The notes under the pieces are model-generated. The model made no database searches and had not been told where the DNA came from. It saw only the letters and a list, made by a program, of their open reading frames with translations. A stretch of 64,000 nucleotides of DNA from Prosthecobacter sp. GTDB taxonomy: Bacteria > Verrucomicrobiota > Verrucomicrobiia > Verrucomicrobiales > Verrucomicrobiaceae. Numbering within the stretch: the stretch's first letter is position 1; each line of letters opens with the position of its first letter. Location of the stretch: assembly GCA_030827515.1 (NCBI GenBank), contig JAUREI010000001.1, positions 1-64,000 of the forward strand. The letters run 5' to 3'. Below, piece by piece: positions 49,061 to 59,073 of the stretch. A program made the translations under genes and the position numbers.

Positions 49061-50122
49061 ATGCTGACCGAGCTGTTCGCGCGTGACTTCCGCTGCTTCG
49101 CGGAGTGCCGGCTGCAGCCTCACCCGGAACTGACGCTGCTGGTGGGGCGCAATGCCCAGGGAAAGACCTCCCTGCTGGAGGCGGCCTGCGTGCTGCTGCG
49201 CCTGCAGTCGCCGCGCACCACCACCCGGACCGAACTGATTCGCCTTGGCACGGCCAACTGCCTGATCGAAGGCCGTTTCAGCGAACAAGGCCTGCGCTTC
49301 GCCCAGAATGAGCGCGTGCGGCGGGTGGCCGTGGATGGCGCACCCTGCCCGCGCACGGCCGACTACCTCGCACGCAGCGGGCGGGTGGTCTGGATGGATC
49401 ACCGCGACATGGGCCTGCTGCGCGGCGGCGCTGAACAGCGGCGCCGCTACCTTGATTTTGCCGCCAGCCAGATTTTTGCCGATTACCTGCCCGCCCTGCG
49501 CGGCTACGAACGGGCACTGAGGGGCCGCAACCACGTGCTCAAACGTGATGCCACCATCTCCTGGCGGCAGGCGGATGCCTTTGCCGGGGTCATGGACGGT
49601 TTTGCGCGCGTCCTGCGCGCCCGGCGAGCGGAGCTGACCGGAGCGCTCGCCCCTGAAACCGCCCGTGCCCACGCCCACCTCTCCGCCAAAGCCGAAGCGG
49701 CGGAAATCGCCCACCTCTCCGGCCAGGAGCAGAACGATCTCGCGGCCCAGCTCGCCGGTCTTCGCGCCGAGGAACAGCGCCAGCGGGTCACCCTCGCCGG
49801 CCCCCATCGGGACGACCTTGCCCTGCGGCTCAACGGCCTCGATGCCACCGCCTTTGCCTCCGAAGGCCAGCAGCGCAGCCTGGCCGTGGCCCTCAAGGTC
49901 GCGCAGGCGCGCGTGCTGGAGGCGGCCTGCGGCATCCCTCCCCTGCTCTTGATCGACGACGTCTTCGGCGAACTTGATGCCCATCGGCGCCGCGCCCTGC
50001 TCGAACTGCTGCCTGCCGGCACCCAGAAGATCCTGACCACCACGAGTCTGGAATGGGCATCGGCCGACGGCGTCAACGGCGACGTCTGGCGCGTTGAGGG
50101 CGCGCAGGTTTACCGGGATTGA
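49061..50122 (+). CDS. recF: DNA replication/repair protein RecF
   Basis: MLTELFARDFRCFAECRLQPHPELTLLVGRNAQGKTSLLEAACVL; FASEGQQRSLAVALKVAQARVLEAACGIPPLLLIDDVFGELDAHRRRALLELL. Confidence 0.95.
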   Translation: MLTELFARDFRCFAECRLQPHPELTLLVGRNAQGKTSLLEAACVLLRLQSPRTTTRTELIRLGTANCLIEGRFSEQGLRFAQNERVRRVAVDGAPCPRTADYLARSGRVVWMDHRDMGLLRGGAEQRRRYLDFAASQIFADYLPALRGYERALRGRNHVLKRDATISWRQADAFAGVMDGFARVLRARRAELTGALAPETARAHAHLSAKAEAAEIAHLSGQEQNDLAAQLAGLRAEEQRQRVTLAGPHRDDLALRLNGLDATAFASEGQQRSLAVALKVAQARVLEAACGIPPLLLIDDVFGELDAHRRRALLELLPAGTQKILTTTSLEWASADGVNGDVWRVEGAQVYRD

Positions 50123-50131
50123 ACCCGCCCC

Positions 50132-52324
50132 CTAGGCCTGCCCGAGAAAGACCGTGCCAAGCGGGGGCAGGTCGATGAGGATGCTGTAAGGCCGCCCCTG
50201 CCAGGTGGTCTCGCCGGCCGGAAGCGGCAGCGGATTGATCATGCCACTGCCGGCGTACCCCGGGGCATCCGTGTTGAGCAGTTCACGATAACTGCCCGGT
50301 TTGGCAACACCCACGCGGTAGCCCTTGCGCGGCACCGGCGTGGCATTGACGATGACATAGACACTGCCGCCCTGCCGGTCGCGACGGACAAAGGCAAAGA
50401 TGCTGTGATCGGCGTCACCCGCATCCAGCCATTCGAAACCCGCCGCCTCATGATCGGCCTCATGGAGGGCCGGGGTGGTTCGGTAGAGCCAGTTGAGATC
50501 CTGCACCAGTTTCTGTGCAGCCGCGTGCTCCTCGCCCAGGAACAGGTGCCAGTCGAGGCTCCGCGCGTGGTTCCATTCGTTCCACTGGGCAAATTCACCT
50601 CCCATGAAGAGCAGTTTTTTCCCGGGATGCGCCCACATCCATGCATAGAAGAGGCGGAGGTTGGCGAACTTCTGCCAGCGGTCCCCCGGCATCTTGTTGA
50701 TCAGACTGCCCTTGCCATGCACCACCTCGTCGTGACTGAGGACGAGGATGAAGTTTTCATCGTAGGCGTAGAGCATGGAGAAAGTGGCTTCCCCGTGGTG
50801 ATACTTCCGGTGGACCGGCTCCTCCTGCATGTAGTGAAGGCTGTCGTTCATCCAGCCCATGTTCCACTTGAAGCCGAAACCCAGTCCACCCGCATCCGTC
50901 GGTTTGGAAACCCCGGGCCAGGCCGTGCTCTCCTCGGCGATGATCGTGATGCCCGGGTGTTTCTCGTAGCAGACACGGTTGAGTTCGCGCAGGAAATCGA
51001 TGGCCTCAAGGTTCTCGCGGCCTCCATACTTGTTCGGCACCCAGGCCCAGGGCTTGCGCGAATAGTCGAGGTAAAGCATTGATGCGACGGCGTCAACGCG
51101 CAGGCCGTCGATGTGGAATTCCTCCAGCCAGAACAGGGCGTTGGCGAATAGGAAGTTCTTCACCTCGGCACGACCGTAGTTGAAGATGAGAGTTCCCCAG
51201 TCCTGATGCTCGCCCTGGCGTGGGTCGGCGTGTTCATAGAGTGCGGTGCCGTCAAACTTGGCGAGTCCGTGGGCATCCTTCGGGAAATGTCCGGGCACCC
51301 AATCGAGGATGACCCCAAGACCGGCCTGGTGGCAGCGGTCAACAAACTGACGAAACTCGTCGGGATTGCCGAAGCGACTGGTAGGCGCGAAGTAACCGGT
51401 GATCTGGTATCCCCACGAGCCGTCAAAGGGATGCTCGGCCACCGGCATCAATTCGATGTGCGTGAAGTTGAGGGACTTGACGTAGGGGATGAGGTCATCC
51501 GCCAGTTCCAGGTAGGATTTGGGCCTGTTCCCCTGCTCTGGGATGCGCTTCCATGAACCGAGATGCACCTCGTAAACGCTCATTGGGGCGCGATAGAGGT
51601 CGGTGCGGGCGCGCTTCTCCATCCACTCCTGATCGCTCCACTGGTAACGATCGAGGTCAAAGACCAGGCTGGCTGTCTGCACGCCATGCTGGCCAAAAAA
51701 GCCCACCGGGTCCGATTTCAGCAGAAGGTGGCCCTCGGCGGTGAGAACTTCGAACTTGTAGTGGCTCAGTTCGACGATGGCCGGCAGGAAGATTTCCCAG
51801 ATGCCGCCTTCAATGCGGAGGCGCATGGGGTTGATGCGACCATCCCAGTCATTGAAGTCGCCAACCACCGAAACACGGCGGGCATTGGGCGCCCAGACCG
51901 CAAATTGCACGCCGCTGACACCGTCGATGGTGCGCGGCCGCGCCCCCAGGCATTCCCAGAGACGCTGATGGGTACCCTCCCGGAAAAAATAAATGTCCTG
52001 CTCGCCCAACAGCGGCGGAAATGAATAGGGATCGGCACTGCGGGTGACGCGACCGTCATAACCGACCACTTCCAGCTCATAGGCAAGACAACCGGGAAGT
52101 TCCGCCACAAACAGGCCGTGATGATGTTCGCGACGCATCGGCCAGGCCCCGCTGCCATCACGTGCCAGCACCCGAACCGCGTGAGCCTTGGGGAGGAAGG
52201 CTCGCACCGTCACGCCACCTCCGGGCTCCACCTGCGGGCCAAGAAACCCGAAGGGATCTCCGTGACGGGCTTCCAGGAGGGCGAGGGCGTCAGTGGAGAA
52301 ACCAGGCTCGTCGTTCAGGCTCAT
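50132..52324 (-). CDS. glgB: 1,4-alpha-glucan branching enzyme
   Basis: FLGPQVEPGGGVTVRAFLPKA; YEVHLGSWKR; HIELMPVAEHPFDGSWGYQITGYFAPTSRFGNPDEFRQFVD; GLRVDAVASMLYLDYSR; LLFMGGEFAQWNEWNHARSLDW. Confidence 0.97.
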   Translation of the reverse strand: MSLNDEPGFSTDALALLEARHGDPFGFLGPQVEPGGGVTVRAFLPKAHAVRVLARDGSGAWPMRREHHHGLFVAELPGCLAYELEVVGYDGRVTRSADPYSFPPLLGEQDIYFFREGTHQRLWECLGARPRTIDGVSGVQFAVWAPNARRVSVVGDFNDWDGRINPMRLRIEGGIWEIFLPAIVELSHYKFEVLTAEGHLLLKSDPVGFFGQHGVQTASLVFDLDRYQWSDQEWMEKRARTDLYRAPMSVYEVHLGSWKRIPEQGNRPKSYLELADDLIPYVKSLNFTHIELMPVAEHPFDGSWGYQITGYFAPTSRFGNPDEFRQFVDRCHQAGLGVILDWVPGHFPKDAHGLAKFDGTALYEHADPRQGEHQDWGTLIFNYGRAEVKNFLFANALFWLEEFHIDGLRVDAVASMLYLDYSRKPWAWVPNKYGGRENLEAIDFLRELNRVCYEKHPGITIIAEESTAWPGVSKPTDAGGLGFGFKWNMGWMNDSLHYMQEEPVHRKYHHGEATFSMLYAYDENFILVLSHDEVVHGKGSLINKMPGDRWQKFANLRLFYAWMWAHPGKKLLFMGGEFAQWNEWNHARSLDWHLFLGEEHAAAQKLVQDLNWLYRTTPALHEADHEAAGFEWLDAGDADHSIFAFVRRDRQGGSVYVIVNATPVPRKGYRVGVAKPGSYRELLNTDAPGYAGSGMINPLPLPAGETTWQGRPYSILIDLPPLGTVFLGQA

Positions 52325-53375
52325 GAATGTTTGCAAGTAGCAGAGGCTCAAGATGTTCCAAGCAGATTTTCGCCAGATCATGGATCCGCAGCAGGGTCTT
52401 GCGCGTTTGTCCGGCCGGGTCGGCCCTCCACCACTGCATGATTCGTGCCGAGACTTCCTCAGGCGACGCCGAAAGTTCAAAAAAATGCGCCCCGGAACCG
52501 AGAACTTCCCGATGCACCGGCAGGTCGGTGCACCACACCGGCAGGCGGTGCGCCACCGCCTCCAAGAGGGGCAGGCCAAAGCCCTCGCCTGAACTCGGAA
52601 AGAAAAGAGCGTCCGCAGCCTGGTACAGTCCTCGAACCTCCCCATCATCAAGCGGTGCCTGCTCGCCGAGAAAGTTCACCGCCGATCCGAGGCCCAGATC
52701 CTCCCGCAGGCTGCGCAATTCATTCAGGTAGCGAATGCCGTCGGCCTGGTGCGGATCGGGCGCGCCGGTGATGGCGCAGGCGGCATCGACCCCCGCATTT
52801 CTCAGCGCAGCCGTGACGCGGAGACTGAACTGAATGTTCTTGCGACGAATCAGGCGGGCGGGATGCGCCAGCACCAGTTCGTGTTCCCAGAGCGGCAGGG
52901 TGGCCACTTGTGCCGGCAGGCCAAGGACGGCCTGCAGGTCAATGCCGTTGGGAATCACCCGCACCGCCTCAGGCGCCAAACCGGTCGCCTTCAGGTAGTC
53001 GCGCCGGCGCGCCTCCGACACCGCCACATGGCGGGCCGCAGGAACCGGTTCCTTCCAACCGGCGGCGGCATACTGCGGATTCACCGCCGCGACGTCATGT
53101 ACCCAGTTGATCCAGCACAGGTGCGGATGGGTCTCGGACAGGGTGGTCAGTTCACGCGTCCACTCCAGATCGAAGGGCATGGTGAAGACATTGTGGACCA
53201 GAACCGCCCCACCGGCCGGATTCTCCAGCCAGGCACGAAACTGGGAACGGTCCGTGCGACTGAACAGCGTCACGTCATGCCCGAGCAGCGTCAGCGCCCG
53301 GGCCTGATCTCCCACCAACCGCTCGACCCCGCCGATCACGGGCGGCAGGGTGTAGTGGAGCAGGGCCAGGCGCAT
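52290..53375 (-). CDS. GT4-family glycosyltransferase
   Basis: MRLALLHYTLPPVIGGVERLVGDQARALTLLGHDVTLFS; ADALFFPSSGEGFGLPLLEAVAHRLPVWCTDLPVHREVLG. Overlaps the glgB start by 35 bp. Confidence 0.88.
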   Translation of the reverse strand: MRLALLHYTLPPVIGGVERLVGDQARALTLLGHDVTLFSRTDRSQFRAWLENPAGGAVLVHNVFTMPFDLEWTRELTTLSETHPHLCWINWVHDVAAVNPQYAAAGWKEPVPAARHVAVSEARRRDYLKATGLAPEAVRVIPNGIDLQAVLGLPAQVATLPLWEHELVLAHPARLIRRKNIQFSLRVTAALRNAGVDAACAITGAPDPHQADGIRYLNELRSLREDLGLGSAVNFLGEQAPLDDGEVRGLYQAADALFFPSSGEGFGLPLLEAVAHRLPVWCTDLPVHREVLGSGAHFFELSASPEEVSARIMQWWRADPAGQTRKTLLRIHDLAKICLEHLEPLLLANIHEPERRAWFLH

Positions 53376-53510
53376 GGGTTCACCTTGGCGCGCCCCATGG
53401 CTCCGGCAAAAGAAAAAGGCCGGCATCGAATGCGCAGTTGCGCTTGCGGCGGGAAATGCTCTCGTCCTGACTCCGGCCACGCGCCCCACCCTTCCAACCC
53501 GATCCCCGTC

Positions 53511-54521
53511 ATGAGCAAGAACACCGCGAAAAAAATCATCAACGACCCCCTCAAGTGCGCTGACGAACTCTTCGAAGGCCTGGTTCTCGCCTACGACGGC
53601 AAGGCCCGCCGGGTGGGCAAACGCTCGATCGTCATGAACGACCTCCGCCCGGACGCGCCCGCCCTGCTGATCGGCGGCGGAGCCGGCCATGAACCCATTT
53701 ACCACGGCTTGGTTGGCAAGGGCATGGGCGATGGCGCCGCCGTCGGCGACATCTTCGCCGCCCCGCCCCCCGACATTGTTCTGGAAGCCACCCAGGCCGT
53801 GAACCGCGGCAAGGGCGTTCTCTACCTCTACGGCAACTACGCTGGAGACGTCATGAACTTTGACATCGGCGCCGAACTCGCCGCCGACGAGGGCATTGAG
53901 GTCAAGACAGTCATCATCAACGACGACGTCTGCTCGGCGCCGCCGACCGAGAAGGGCAAGCGCCGCGGCATCGCCGGCCTGGTGCCCGTCGTCAAACTGG
54001 CTGGCGCCGCCGCCAGCCAGGTCGACAGCCTCGACGAACTCGCCCGCATCGCCCAGAAGGCCGTCGATATGACCCGCACGGTCGGCGTCTCCACCAAGCC
54101 CGGCTCCATCCCGGCCACCGGTGCACCAACCTTTGAACTGCCCGAAGAACTCATTGGCCTCGGCATGGGCATCCACGGTGAAAAAGGCGTCGGCCTGATT
54201 CCCATGTGCACTGCCGACGAACTCGCGGCCAAGCTCCTCGAACTGCTGTTCGCCGATGACCTGGAACTCAATGCCGGTGATGAGATCGTCTTCTTCGTCA
54301 ACAGCCTTGGCAGCACCCACCTCATGGAACTGCTCATCCTCCTGCGCGCCGCCCGCCCGATCCTCGAAGCCCGCGGCCTGAAGGTGCACCAGACAATCTG
54401 CGACAACATCGTCACCTGTCAGGAAATGGCCGGTGTCAGCTTCAGCGTCACCAAGCTCGACGCCGAACTGAAGCAACTCTGGGACCTGCCCTGCGAAAGC
54501 CTCGGCTACACAAAACTCTGA
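53511..54521 (+). CDS. dhaK: DhaK-domain kinase subunit (dihydroxyacetone kinase-like)
   Basis: LIGGGAGHEPIYHGLVGKGMGDGAAVGDIFAAPPPD; LYLYGNYAGDVMNFDIGAELAADEGIEVKTVIINDDVCSAPP; LGMGIHGEKG. No DhaL domain in the same ORF. Confidence 0.88.
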   Translation: MSKNTAKKIINDPLKCADELFEGLVLAYDGKARRVGKRSIVMNDLRPDAPALLIGGGAGHEPIYHGLVGKGMGDGAAVGDIFAAPPPDIVLEATQAVNRGKGVLYLYGNYAGDVMNFDIGAELAADEGIEVKTVIINDDVCSAPPTEKGKRRGIAGLVPVVKLAGAAASQVDSLDELARIAQKAVDMTRTVGVSTKPGSIPATGAPTFELPEELIGLGMGIHGEKGVGLIPMCTADELAAKLLELLFADDLELNAGDEIVFFVNSLGSTHLMELLILLRAARPILEARGLKVHQTICDNIVTCQEMAGVSFSVTKLDAELKQLWDLPCESLGYTKL

Positions 54522-54532
54522 TGACTCGCCCG

Positions 54533-54562
54533 GACCTGTGGATTCCGGCGAATCCACAGGTC
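54533..54562 (+). terminator. Perfect 13-bp stem hairpin between convergent genes
   Basis: gacctgtggattc-cggc-gaatccacaggtc, 11 bp after the dhaK stop; weak T-tract. Confidence 0.75.
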
Positions 54563-54619
54563 AAATCCAGCAAGTTAGCGGATGGGTTTGGCGATCACGA
54601 TTCGTGATCACGATGGCGG

Positions 54620-56362
54620 CTACTTCTGCCCCGCCCCGGCCTTGAACTTGGCCATGAGTTCGAGGAAGCGCTTCTGCTTGGCCTGATACTCGGGGGAACC
54701 GCGCGGGTGGCTGTCGCGCTCGACCGCCAGGGCCCGGATCTCGGCGCCGAGGGCGCGACGGGCGGTAGCGGCAGCGTTGGCCTGGGCGGCGGCCGGGGCG
54801 ACCTTGGGTTCAACATCATCCCAGTCATCCGTGCGGAAGACTGAAGCCGGAAGACCGGCGCTGTTGATGAGGTTGGCGCCCTCGGGGTTGGAAGCCCATG
54901 CATATCGCACCGCCACCGGGGCGGCAACGGCCGGGCTGCGCACGAGCAGGCTGTCCGGACCGGCAACTTCAGCCTCGCCCCAGTGCCAGACCTTGTCGGC
55001 CCCGGCGATCTCAAAGCGCTTCAGGGCAGCGCCGTCACGGGCACGCAGGCCCTTGCCGGCGTGATCGAACTGCACGCGCATGGAACCGCCCTCGACGCGG
55101 CTTTCCCGATAGAGCGGCCCGGAATAAATCATGTCGCGACCATAATCCTTGGCCAGGGCCCAGAGGGCGAGACGTTCCCCGGGATCCTTCTTGTTCTTCG
55201 GATGGATGTCATCCGCCTCGCCAACATCGTTGGTGACCGCCATGCCGGTCTTCGGGGTGGTGGCGAGTACGAGCCGCATGCGATCCTGCAGCAGCGGCCA
55301 GGGATCGGGTGTGCCGGGTGCAGTCGAAGGCGCACGGTAACCGGCGAGTTGGACATAGTAGAAGGAGAAGCTGTCGCCCCAGCGCTTTCGCCAGTCGCCG
55401 ATCATCAGCGGCAGGGATTGATCGTAAGGCACCGCTCCGGCCTTGGCATTGCCCTCTCCCTGATACCAGATCGCCCCGCGCAGGCTGTAGCCGACAAAGG
55501 GGTGAATCATCGCATTGTAAAGAACGCCCGGCTTGCCTTCGGTGTCGAGCGGGCGCTTCGGAGGCATCGGTTTCTTGGGCAGACGGCGACGTTCCTCGGC
55601 CGACTTGCCCTTGGCGGCGGCCATGGTCGCCTGCCATTCCGCGAGTTTCGTTTCGTAGGCAGCCTGAGACTTCGCGGGATTGTAGACGGCATCCTCCTTC
55701 AGCAGCGCGTCGACAAGGGCCTTGGTGCCCGGCAGCGTGTTCAGGGCCTCCCGACTGGTGAAGGTTTCGACCGGCTTGCCACCCCAGGCGGTCTTCAGCA
55801 CGCCGACCGGGACGCCGAGGTCGAGGTGGAGTTTACGGGCGAAGAAAAAGGCCACGGCCGACCAGCCTGGCACCGTTTCAGGCGTGGCCGAGGACCAACT
55901 GCCATCGATGTCCTCCTGCGGCTCCACCGCCGTCACCAGCGGCGCATTGAACATGCGCAGGCCCGGATGGTTCGACTTGGCGATCAGTTCGGCATAGTCG
56001 GGAACGCGATCCATGGTGAAAAACATGTTCGACTGGCCGGAGGCGATCCAGACCTCACCGACAAGCACGTCGCGGAGGGTGCGTGTTTCCGTACCGGAAA
56101 CGACCGTCAGTTCCGCACCGGAGGCATCGGCCGCGCCGGTTTCAATGGCAACGCGCCAGCGTCCGCCGGCATCCGCCTTGGCGGTGGCGGACCGCCCCTT
56201 GAAGTTGACGCTCACTTCTGCACTCGGAGCGGCCTTGCCCCAGACGGCGGCAGCGCGCTCGCGCTGGAGCACCATGTGGTCCGAAAAAAAGTGTGGCAGG
56301 CTGAGTTGGGCGGAAACGGAGCCGGCCAGGCTCAGCAGGAGAAGACAGAGGAAACGTTGCAT
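54620..56362 (-). CDS. Secreted sialate O-acetylesterase-like SGNH esterase
   Basis: Signal peptide MQRFLCLLLLSLAGSVSA; LPHFFSDHMVLQRERAAAVWGKA; VWIASGQSNMFFTM; GAIWYQGEGNA. Confidence 0.9.
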   Translation of the reverse strand: MQRFLCLLLLSLAGSVSAQLSLPHFFSDHMVLQRERAAAVWGKAAPSAEVSVNFKGRSATAKADAGGRWRVAIETGAADASGAELTVVSGTETRTLRDVLVGEVWIASGQSNMFFTMDRVPDYAELIAKSNHPGLRMFNAPLVTAVEPQEDIDGSWSSATPETVPGWSAVAFFFARKLHLDLGVPVGVLKTAWGGKPVETFTSREALNTLPGTKALVDALLKEDAVYNPAKSQAAYETKLAEWQATMAAAKGKSAEERRRLPKKPMPPKRPLDTEGKPGVLYNAMIHPFVGYSLRGAIWYQGEGNAKAGAVPYDQSLPLMIGDWRKRWGDSFSFYYVQLAGYRAPSTAPGTPDPWPLLQDRMRLVLATTPKTGMAVTNDVGEADDIHPKNKKDPGERLALWALAKDYGRDMIYSGPLYRESRVEGGSMRVQFDHAGKGLRARDGAALKRFEIAGADKVWHWGEAEVAGPDSLLVRSPAVAAPVAVRYAWASNPEGANLINSAGLPASVFRTDDWDDVEPKVAPAAAQANAAATARRALGAEIRALAVERDSHPRGSPEYQAKQKRFLELMAKFKAGAGQK

Positions 56363-56394
56363 GGTGGTGAAGAGCGAACGATGGACTGACGATT

Positions 56395-58974
56395 TCATTT
56401 CACATGGATCCAAAGCGGCGAAGACCAGGCCATGTTGCCGTCGGCCTGTTCGATGCGCAGGTAATAGCGGTTTTCACCCGCCAGCGGTGCCGGATCCGTC
56501 CAGACCGTGTCGACGGAAGGGGCTCCCGGCTCGAGCACGTGGTGATTCTGCTCGTTGCGCACGACGGTCAATCGCTTGACCGCGGCGGTGCCCTCGACAC
56601 GGATGCGCAGTTCCGGCTTGCCGGTGACGTCAAATACCTCACCCATGAGGTGGTCGCCGCTGCTCAGTTCGACAAAGATCTTGTCGGTGGCGGCGCAGGT
56701 GCGCCGAGCCTTGAAGCCGGCAATCAGGCCTTCCCGCGTGAACTCCTCGACATAGACGCCTCCAAACGAGGTGTGCGTGGCAATGTGGTCGCTGGAGGCG
56801 AACACCCCGAGCTTGTGACCGACAGCGAGCGCCTTCTGGTAGACGCCGTTGTTGTAGCCCTGCGGCTTTTTGAAACCGGCATCGAAGTCGGTGATGGCAC
56901 CGGGAGGCTTGGGATGCTCGTCGCCGGCGAGCCTGTGCGGGGTGTAGTTTTCCCCCTGACGCAGACCCACCGTTGGCTGCGGCAGCCCAAGCCCCTCGTA
57001 ACTGACACGCGCTCCTTGGAAGATTTCGACGGTGTTTTCATGGGTGCCGTCGATGCCGTTGTCGTAGCGGGTCCAGTCGGTGCCCATGCCCGTGGCTCCG
57101 GTGTGGCTGATGACCGCACAGGGCTTGTCATGCCGTTTGAGCAGATCCCAGAGTTCGGTCGGCTGAATGGGTTGAATGCCGGCGGCAACCGGCAAATCCT
57201 TCTGCCAGGGCGAGGCACGGTAGGTGGCACGGTTGATGTAGATCATGGGGCCGCCGCGCCGGGCGAAGACGATGTTGCGGTGGCCCCATGGGAAGGGCTG
57301 CTCGCGTTCATAGGCGTAGAGCGAGGCAAACCGGCCTGGGGCATGGAAGACATCGACCTGGCGCTGGGTGTGCCACCATTCATAAGGCGAATAGATCTTG
57401 CCGATGTCGGTGTGATCGGATGTGCCGAGGAAATCCAGGCCGGCGAGGTCGTAAGCATAGCGGTAGTGCTCGACGATGCAGCCGTCGAAACCGGTGCGGC
57501 AATTCGACAGATCGGTGTGCCGATGCAGGTCGCCCCAGACCAGGCGGTAGGTTTTGCCACCGATCGTCCAGGTGTGATGCTCGTCGAGGGCTCGTGGCGG
57601 CGTCTCGTCGTTGAAGTAGGCCTCCGGCTCGGGGCTGCGGGCAATCCCTGGCGCGGACTCTTCGGGCAGCAGGGGCCAGTCGGCATCGTGCCGGAGCTGC
57701 GCAGTGTGGATTTCAGCGATGCCACTGGCCTTGCTGATGCGGCGATCCGTGGCCCAGGATATCCAGATGCCACCCTTGGGACCAACATGCAGTTCCTGAC
57801 GACGATCCTGACCCATCGTGCTTTCCGGCAACGCCGCCGGTTCCGCCCAGCGGCCAGTGGCCGGGTCGTAACATGTCACCACGCCACGCCAAAACGTGTT
57901 GGCGAAGCTGCGATACCCCAGCCAGACCTGTCCCTCGCGGACGGCCACCGAAGGCAGATTGACAGCGAAGCCCGGACTGGGATCCGGTGCCGGCGTCGGC
58001 CGACCTTTCTCAGGGACCGGAACCTCGGTGAACACCCCCGTCGCGGGATCATAACGACCGAGCAGCAGGCGTTTGTGGGCATTGAGCCCCATGTCATTTT
58101 CATGGCCGCGTGAATCGAGCCCCCACTGGCGACGACCGCGTTCGGCGGCAATCCAGAGACCGCCCTTCTCATCGGCCGCAATGCTGGCACGGGCCTCGTA
58201 TTCGGGGGTAGCCACCAGCACGCGGTCATCCACCGCGCCATCGAGGCCCACTCGGGCAAGCCGGAGGTTGAACTCACTGCCGGCTGAGCCGTCATAGACG
58301 ATCCAGCCCCCCCTGGCATCGGTGAAGGCAAGGCGTGGCTCCCAGTTGCCGCCCTCGACCGAGGTGGAAACACGGGTGGGCGGTGACCACAGGCGGGTGT
58401 CCGGACTCCAGTGGCGTGTCCAGACCTGCGAGGTGCCGGGGCGGATCTCCTGCCAGGTCACCCAGACCCGACCGGCGGAATCCGTGCCGGCGTCGGCAAA
58501 ACTGTGCCCGGCATCTTCCGAGGCCGCCAACTCCACCACCGGACCCGTGACACCCTCCGCATGACGGCAGGCACGCAGGGTCATCACCTCGCGTTCATTC
58601 ACCTGCCCCCAAAAGGCCCAGACCCCCTTGCCACCATCGGCCGCCAGCGTCGGCTGGTGAATGACACCGGGGGCGGACATGGCCGCGACAGGCTGCCAGC
58701 CCCCCTCAGCCCGAGTCAACAAGCGCACAATGTCAGACTTGCCGTCATGCTCCACACAGACGGCCCAGAGTTTCAGGTCATCGGCGATGACGAAGTCGGG
58801 AAAGTCGCGGTGCAAGGCAGGGTCCGCCAACTTCAGGTGCTGGGCCAACGGCGCCTGCCACTGTGTTGCCACAGCTGCCACCCCGGCCTTTTTCTTTTTC
58901 GTGGCAGGTTTGTCCTGAGCCGGCAACATCAGCGGCGCGACCAGAAAAAGGGGAAGGAGAAAACGCAGCATCAT
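56395..58974 (-). CDS. Secreted DUF3604-domain (PHP-like) protein
   Basis: Signal peptide; beta-propeller-like N-terminal half; YRLVWGDLHRHTDLSNCRTGFDGCIVEHYRYAYDLAGLDFLGTSDHTDIGK; KLGVFASSDHIATHTSFGGVYVEEFTREGLIAGFKARRTCAATDKIFVEL. Confidence 0.85.
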   Translation of the reverse strand: MMLRFLLPLFLVAPLMLPAQDKPATKKKKAGVAAVATQWQAPLAQHLKLADPALHRDFPDFVIADDLKLWAVCVEHDGKSDIVRLLTRAEGGWQPVAAMSAPGVIHQPTLAADGGKGVWAFWGQVNEREVMTLRACRHAEGVTGPVVELAASEDAGHSFADAGTDSAGRVWVTWQEIRPGTSQVWTRHWSPDTRLWSPPTRVSTSVEGGNWEPRLAFTDARGGWIVYDGSAGSEFNLRLARVGLDGAVDDRVLVATPEYEARASIAADEKGGLWIAAERGRRQWGLDSRGHENDMGLNAHKRLLLGRYDPATGVFTEVPVPEKGRPTPAPDPSPGFAVNLPSVAVREGQVWLGYRSFANTFWRGVVTCYDPATGRWAEPAALPESTMGQDRRQELHVGPKGGIWISWATDRRISKASGIAEIHTAQLRHDADWPLLPEESAPGIARSPEPEAYFNDETPPRALDEHHTWTIGGKTYRLVWGDLHRHTDLSNCRTGFDGCIVEHYRYAYDLAGLDFLGTSDHTDIGKIYSPYEWWHTQRQVDVFHAPGRFASLYAYEREQPFPWGHRNIVFARRGGPMIYINRATYRASPWQKDLPVAAGIQPIQPTELWDLLKRHDKPCAVISHTGATGMGTDWTRYDNGIDGTHENTVEIFQGARVSYEGLGLPQPTVGLRQGENYTPHRLAGDEHPKPPGAITDFDAGFKKPQGYNNGVYQKALAVGHKLGVFASSDHIATHTSFGGVYVEEFTREGLIAGFKARRTCAATDKIFVELSSGDHLMGEVFDVTGKPELRIRVEGTAAVKRLTVVRNEQNHHVLEPGAPSVDTVWTDPAPLAGENRYYLRIEQADGNMAWSSPLWIHVK

Positions 58975-59073
58975 GACCGCAGGGTGAACGGCGTGGGATG
59001 GAGGAGCTTGCGAAGGAATCCGCATCCTGCACCGCCTTTTGCACCTGAGACCGGCGATCGAACTCACCCCGAC

